Program-made: the position numbers and the translations under genes
The notes under the pieces: model-generated
Seen by the model: only the letters and a program-made list of their open reading frames with translations
The model's database searches: none
Told to the model about the DNA's origin: nothing
Assembly (NCBI GenBank): GCA_023258935.1
Contig: JAHFRG010000072.1
Location: 1 to 7,964, forward strand
DNA from: Betaproteobacteria bacterium
GTDB taxonomy: Bacteria; Pseudomonadota; Gammaproteobacteria; Burkholderiales; JAHFRG01
Direction of reading: 5' to 3'
Length of the DNA stretch: 7,964 nucleotides
Shown here: positions 5,731-7,964 of the stretch, one piece after another
Position numbering within the stretch: the stretch's first letter is position 1
Layout of the letters: each line of letters opens with the position of its first letter

Positions 5731-6297
5731 TCACCTGCCCGTCTTCGTGAAAAGCGGGAGGTACTTACCGTACCCCTCCGCATCCAGCCGGTTGACCGGG
5801 ATGAAGCGCAGGGATGCTGAATTAATGCAGTAACGCTTGCCGGTCGGCGCGGGGCCATCGTCGAAGACGTGTCCGAGGTGCGAATTACCGTTCTTGGAAC
5901 GGACTTCGGTGCGGACCATGAATAATTTGGTGTCGCGCTTCGTAACCACGTTCGAGGTCTCGAGCGGTTTGGTGAAGCTCGGCCAGCCGGTTCGGGAGTC
6001 GTACTTGTCGCCCGAGCTGAACAGCGGCTCGCCCGACACGACATCGACGTAGATCCCCTGCTCGTGATTGTTCCAGTATTCGTTGCGGTACGGTGGCTCC
6101 GTTCCTTCGTGCTGCGTCACTTCGTACTGAATCGGGGTCAGCTTCTTCTTCAGCTCGTTATCGGAAGGCTTTGCGAACTGAGACTGAGGCTGGGCTTGCG
6201 TCATCATTGCCCCTTCCTTATCGTTGGGCGCCGCAAGAACTGGCACCACGACTGCAGCCAACACGATCAGCAATATGAAGCGATTCCTGATCCTCAT
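5731..6297 (-). CDS. msrB: Periplasmic peptide-methionine (R)-S-oxide reductase, one-cysteine zinc-less type
   Basis: This 188-residue enzyme reduces the R-epimer of methionine sulfoxide in oxidised proteins. Residues 1-23 are a signal peptide (MRIRNRF plus a hydrophobic core ending in VLAAPN), so it should act in the periplasm. The SelR domain covers about 47-170: PPYRNEYWNNHEQGIY (68-83), FSSGDKYDSRTGWPSF (93-108), SHLGHVFDDGPAPTGKRYC (139-157) and INSASLRF (158-165). Catalytic Cys157 is the only cysteine in the protein. The usual zinc CxxC pairs are replaced (VDVVSG at 84-89, SKNGNSH at 134-140), and the resolving Cys before GWPSF is Thr103. Recycling must therefore use an external thiol or partner. 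GGAG (complement of 6306-6309) supports the start. Confidence 0.92.
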   Translation of the reverse strand: MRIRNRFILLIVLAAVVVPVLAAPNDKEGAMMTQAQPQSQFAKPSDNELKKKLTPIQYEVTQHEGTEPPYRNEYWNNHEQGIYVDVVSGEPLFSSGDKYDSRTGWPSFTKPLETSNVVTKRDTKLFMVRTEVRSKNGNSHLGHVFDDGPAPTGKRYCINSASLRFIPVNRLDAEGYGKYLPLFTKTGR

Positions 6298-6525
6298 AGG
6301 AACTGCTCCGAGAACTGCAATGTTTGGTTTTTAGTCATATGTCGCTACCCAAAATAGTTTTCTCCTATTGTTTTGTCGAAACTCATGGGGTTTCCTTACA
6401 TTTTGATGTTTATGACTCTCCCGGTCGCGAGGGCCCAGATTTGCTGACTCATTATTAAATTAGAAAGTTTACCAGTTCAAAGTTCAATTTACCCGCGCGT
6501 GACCAGGTTAGCCGGTATCCGGTTT
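6298..6525. other. AT-rich gap upstream of msrB, no gene found
   Basis: Together with R4 and the YHYH leader this makes a stretch of 393 bp without a gene. It is clearly more AT-rich than its surroundings from about 6320 to 6490. It holds the msrB ribosome-binding site and a candidate msrB promoter. No RNA gene, no coding frame with recognisable content and no strong hairpin were seen in the rest. The composition differs from the flanking genes. Confidence 0.5.
6351..6379 (-). promoter_or_regulatory. Candidate sigma-70 promoter for msrB
   Basis: Read on the minus strand, TCGACA (complement of 6374-6379) is a 5/6 match to the -35 consensus. It is followed after exactly 17 bp by TATTTT (complement of 6351-6356), a 4/6 match to the -10. 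Transcription would start about 45 bp upstream of the msrB ATG and include its GGAG ribosome-binding site. Found by eye only. Confidence 0.4.
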
Positions 6526-6635
6526 TGGCCGATAGCCGGCGTTGAGTGCCGGCTCCCCGAGTAGGGCTCGAAACTAGTGTCTGCGGATTATTTGGAGCCG
6601 AGCTCTCCGTCGCGTGGGGATTCTGGATTGACCGG
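6526..6635 (+). repeat. Dispersed intergenic repeat, copy R4 (right end missing)
   Basis: This copy aligns with R1 and R2 from GGCCGATAGCCGGCGTTGAG through the CTCCCCGAGTAGGGCTCGAA block and CTGCGGATTATTTGGAGC to GGATTGACCGG. The terminal CGCGAA...GACTCTGACC part is missing. Positions 6611-6635 repeat at 7794-7818 with 24/25 identity. Both carry GCGTGGGGAT, where R1 and R2 have GCGTGTGGAT, so R4 and R5 are closer to each other than to the other copies. Confidence 0.78.
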
Positions 6636-6656
6636 TAGAGTCCGGGTATTTGGTTC

Positions 6657-6662
6657 TATAAT
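6657..6662 (+). promoter_or_regulatory. Candidate -10 box for the YHYH gene
   Basis: A perfect TATAAT lies 28 bp before the TTG start and just inside the right edge of R4. The nearest TTGACC (6628-6633, part of the repeat) is 23 bp upstream, too far for a standard -35. The 17-bp position holds only GGTAGA. The promoter would be weak or need an activator. No extended -10 TG is present. Confidence 0.35.
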
Positions 6663-6690
6663 TGCCTACACTAATATCCGGGAGGGGGAA

Positions 6691-7779
6691 TTGGCGCATT
6701 CTTATTCCGCGGTTGCAGGCCTTGTCTTCCTGAGTGTGCTGCTCTTCGCAGGCAGCGCTGGCGTGAATGAATGCCGCGCTCAATCTTCACGAATCGACGT
6801 GCTTGATCCGCATATGCTGCCGCTTGGTGACGGCAAGGTGAGCACCAGGCCCATGCGCGGGTATTTGTACTCGTGCAGGTCGCAGTTTCGCGGCGGCGGC
6901 GCGCAGCACGCAGGCGACTGGATTCGCGGTTCGACATGGGACGCAACCAAAAAGATATCGGTGCAAGGCGACGTGGCGTGGCCGAACGCGACGTTCACTA
7001 TCGCGACGGCGAACGGCGAGCGACGCCTCGCGGGCAATGGCCTGCCGCTCAATCAAACGACCGGCATCTTTCCGGTGCGGCCAGCCGATCCGGCCTATCA
7101 GATTGACCGCAATCCCAACCGCATCGAAGCGCAACAAATCTCTTTTTCGTTGCCGCTCTTGCCTGCGTTCGCCGCTACGCCGGGTTGCGTGCCGATGGGA
7201 ACGATTGGTATTGCCTTGAACGGCGTTGCGCTCTTCAACGCGCTTGACGATGGCGGGCGCGATGCGGTCGCGCACGAAGTGCAGGACCGCTGCAGCGGCC
7301 ATCCACAGATGGCGGGCGAGTACCACTACCACGGTCCGAGTTCGTGTGTTCCAGGCGCCATATCCAACAACACGCTGATTGGCTATGCGCTCGACGGCTT
7401 TGGCATCTACAGCATGTACGACGAACACGGCAAAGAGCTCACCAACGCCGACCTCGACGAATGTCACGGGCGCGTGAGCAAGATCCTGTGGGACGGCAAG
7501 CAAATGAGCATGTATCACTACGTTCTCACGCGCGAGTACCCGTACACGGTCGGCTGCTTCCGCGGCACGCCCTTGCGCGTGGCGGGGCGTGTCGGTGGCG
7601 GCTCGCCTCCCGGCAATGGCCAAGGCCAGATGCGGCAACCGCCTGCCGAAGCGATTGCTGCCTGCACAGGACTATTATCCGGTTCACAGTGCCGGTTCAT
7701 ATCCCCCCGCGGCGGCGAAATATCCGGAACGTGCCGCTCGCCTGCCGGTGGGCTGGCGTGTGTGCCGGAACGGCCGTAA
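6691..7779 (+). CDS. Secreted YHYH-domain protein
   Basis: This 362-residue exported protein contains a YHYH domain; the family's biochemical role is not established. The chosen start is TTG 6691, because GGAGGG (6681-6686) sits just before it and the product then begins with a signal peptide (hydrophobic core about 8-24, cleavage probably after CRA, residue 30). The open frame continues upstream into repeat R4, which is not coding elsewhere. The domain covers about 85-300. Its markers are AGEYHYHGPSSC (208-219), IGYALDGFGIY (230-240), DLDECHGR (254-261) and MYHYVLTREYPYTVGCFRG (274-292). The tail (324-358), with CTGLLSGSQCRF and GTCRSP, is the cysteine-rich C-x-GTC motif seen at the end of many YHYH and other periplasmic proteins. 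The gene is enclosed by the two parts of a split repeat (R4 and R5). Confidence 0.9.
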   Translation: MAHSYSAVAGLVFLSVLLFAGSAGVNECRAQSSRIDVLDPHMLPLGDGKVSTRPMRGYLYSCRSQFRGGGAQHAGDWIRGSTWDATKKISVQGDVAWPNATFTIATANGERRLAGNGLPLNQTTGIFPVRPADPAYQIDRNPNRIEAQQISFSLPLLPAFAATPGCVPMGTIGIALNGVALFNALDDGGRDAVAHEVQDRCSGHPQMAGEYHYHGPSSCVPGAISNNTLIGYALDGFGIYSMYDEHGKELTNADLDECHGRVSKILWDGKQMSMYHYVLTREYPYTVGCFRGTPLRVAGRVGGGSPPGNGQGQMRQPPAEAIAACTGLLSGSQCRFISPRGGEISGTCRSPAGGLACVPERP

Positions 7780-7793
7780 GAGATTTCGTCAGC

Positions 7794-7843
7794 CGCGTGG
7801 GGATACTGGATTGACCGGATCGCGAATAAATTCGACTCTGACC
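7794..7843 (+). repeat. Dispersed intergenic repeat, copy R5 (right part only)
   Basis: This begins 14 bp after the YHYH stop codon and holds the right part of the family: CGCGTGGGGATACTGGATTG, ACCGGATCGCGAATAAATTC and GACTCTGACC (7834-7843). The left half is absent. Together R4 (left part) and R5 (right part) would make one full copy, overlapping by 25 bp. A run of seven T follows (7844-7850). Confidence 0.75.
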
Positions 7844-7865
7844 TTTTTTTGCACTGTATTAGAAT
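7838..7865 (+). promoter_or_regulatory. Candidate promoter for kup formed at the end of R5
   Basis: CTGACC (7838-7843, 4/6 to the -35 consensus), the terminal motif of the repeat, is followed after 16 bp by TAGAAT (7860-7865, 5/6 to the -10). The start of transcription would lie about 20-25 bp before the kup ATG. By-eye assignment only. Confidence 0.33.
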
Positions 7866-7895
7866 GATTGTTTCTGCTTGCTGACGGCTTGCCCG

Positions 7896-7964
7896 ATGGA
7901 ACAATCAGAACAACTTAAGCAACCCCGCATCGCGCTCGCCATAGCTGCTCTTGGCATCGTCTAC
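7896..7964 (+). CDS. kup: KUP-family potassium uptake protein, N-terminal 23 codons (runs off window)
   Basis: The last 69 bases encode MEQSEQ followed by LKQPRIALAIAALGIVY. KUP/HAK/KT transporters start with a short polar tail and then a first membrane segment reading close to LAALGVVYGDIGTSPLY. The final residues here match the first part of that signature, and the GDIGTSP that would settle it lies just outside. The protein would be an inner-membrane potassium-proton symporter. No strong ribosome-binding site is visible before the ATG (GACGG at 7883-7887 is weak). The assignment rests on a short stretch. Confidence 0.65.
   Translation, partial: MEQSEQLKQPRIALAIAALGIVY

Noticed and set aside
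6577..6690. Start of the YHYH protein at 6577 inside the repeat
   Set aside because: This would translate repeat R4 and bury the signal peptide 38 residues in; the TTG at 6691 with GGAGGG gives a proper exported protein.
6787..7638. Long open frame of 283 codons on the minus strand
   Set aside because: It lies wholly antisense to the YHYH gene, has Arg/Ala/Val-rich low-information content, and the plus-strand protein carries clear family motifs.
1..7843. CRISPR array made of the recurring repeats
   Set aside because: The repeats are about 145-222 bp, divergent and separated by whole genes; no short regular repeat-spacer pattern exists.
7821..7850. Rho-independent terminator made of CGAATAAATTCG plus seven T
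   Set aside because: The stem is only five AT-rich pairs and lies 11 bp away from the T-run, so it does not form a standard terminator.

Overview
The window looks like accessory chromosomal DNA from a GC-rich proteobacterium, probably beta or gamma. The grounds are the codon choice, the AraC/methyltransferase and TPR proteins of a type common in soil proteobacteria, a periplasmic MsrB, a YHYH protein and the start of a Kup potassium transporter. No species can be named from the sequence alone.

Layout, left to right. Positions 1-138 are the end of a dispersed repeat. A cupin-type AraC regulator (139-1149, minus) faces a SAM-dependent methyltransferase (1335-2192, plus) across a short regulatory gap, and a TTC38-like tetratricopeptide protein (about 2300-3643) follows. 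Next come a GFA-family zinc protein (3684-4124) and a MAPEG membrane protein (4251-4682). They are separated by a recognisable integron attC site (4151-4222). The MAPEG gene is followed by only the left end of a second attC, which is cut off by another repeat copy (4709-4930). Then come an unknown lipoprotein (4974-5531), a third repeat fragment with a hairpin, a one-cysteine periplasmic MsrB (5731-6297, minus), a divergent regulatory region, a split repeat copy that brackets a secreted YHYH protein (6691-7779), and the first 23 codons of kup (7896 onward).

The main signal is structural. At least five copies or fragments of one repeat family, all in the same orientation, lie between otherwise unrelated genes whatever the gene direction: 1-138, about 4709-4930, about 5669-5720, about 6526-6635 and 7794-7843. 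One copy interrupts an integron attC site. Another appears split around a whole gene, with a 25-bp near-identical direct repeat on each side. The region reads as a patchwork built from integron cassettes and repeat-bounded modules. The genes do not form one pathway. Two themes recur: glutathione- or redox-linked detoxification (GFA, MAPEG, MsrB), and envelope or periplasmic proteins (lipoprotein, MsrB, YHYH, MAPEG).
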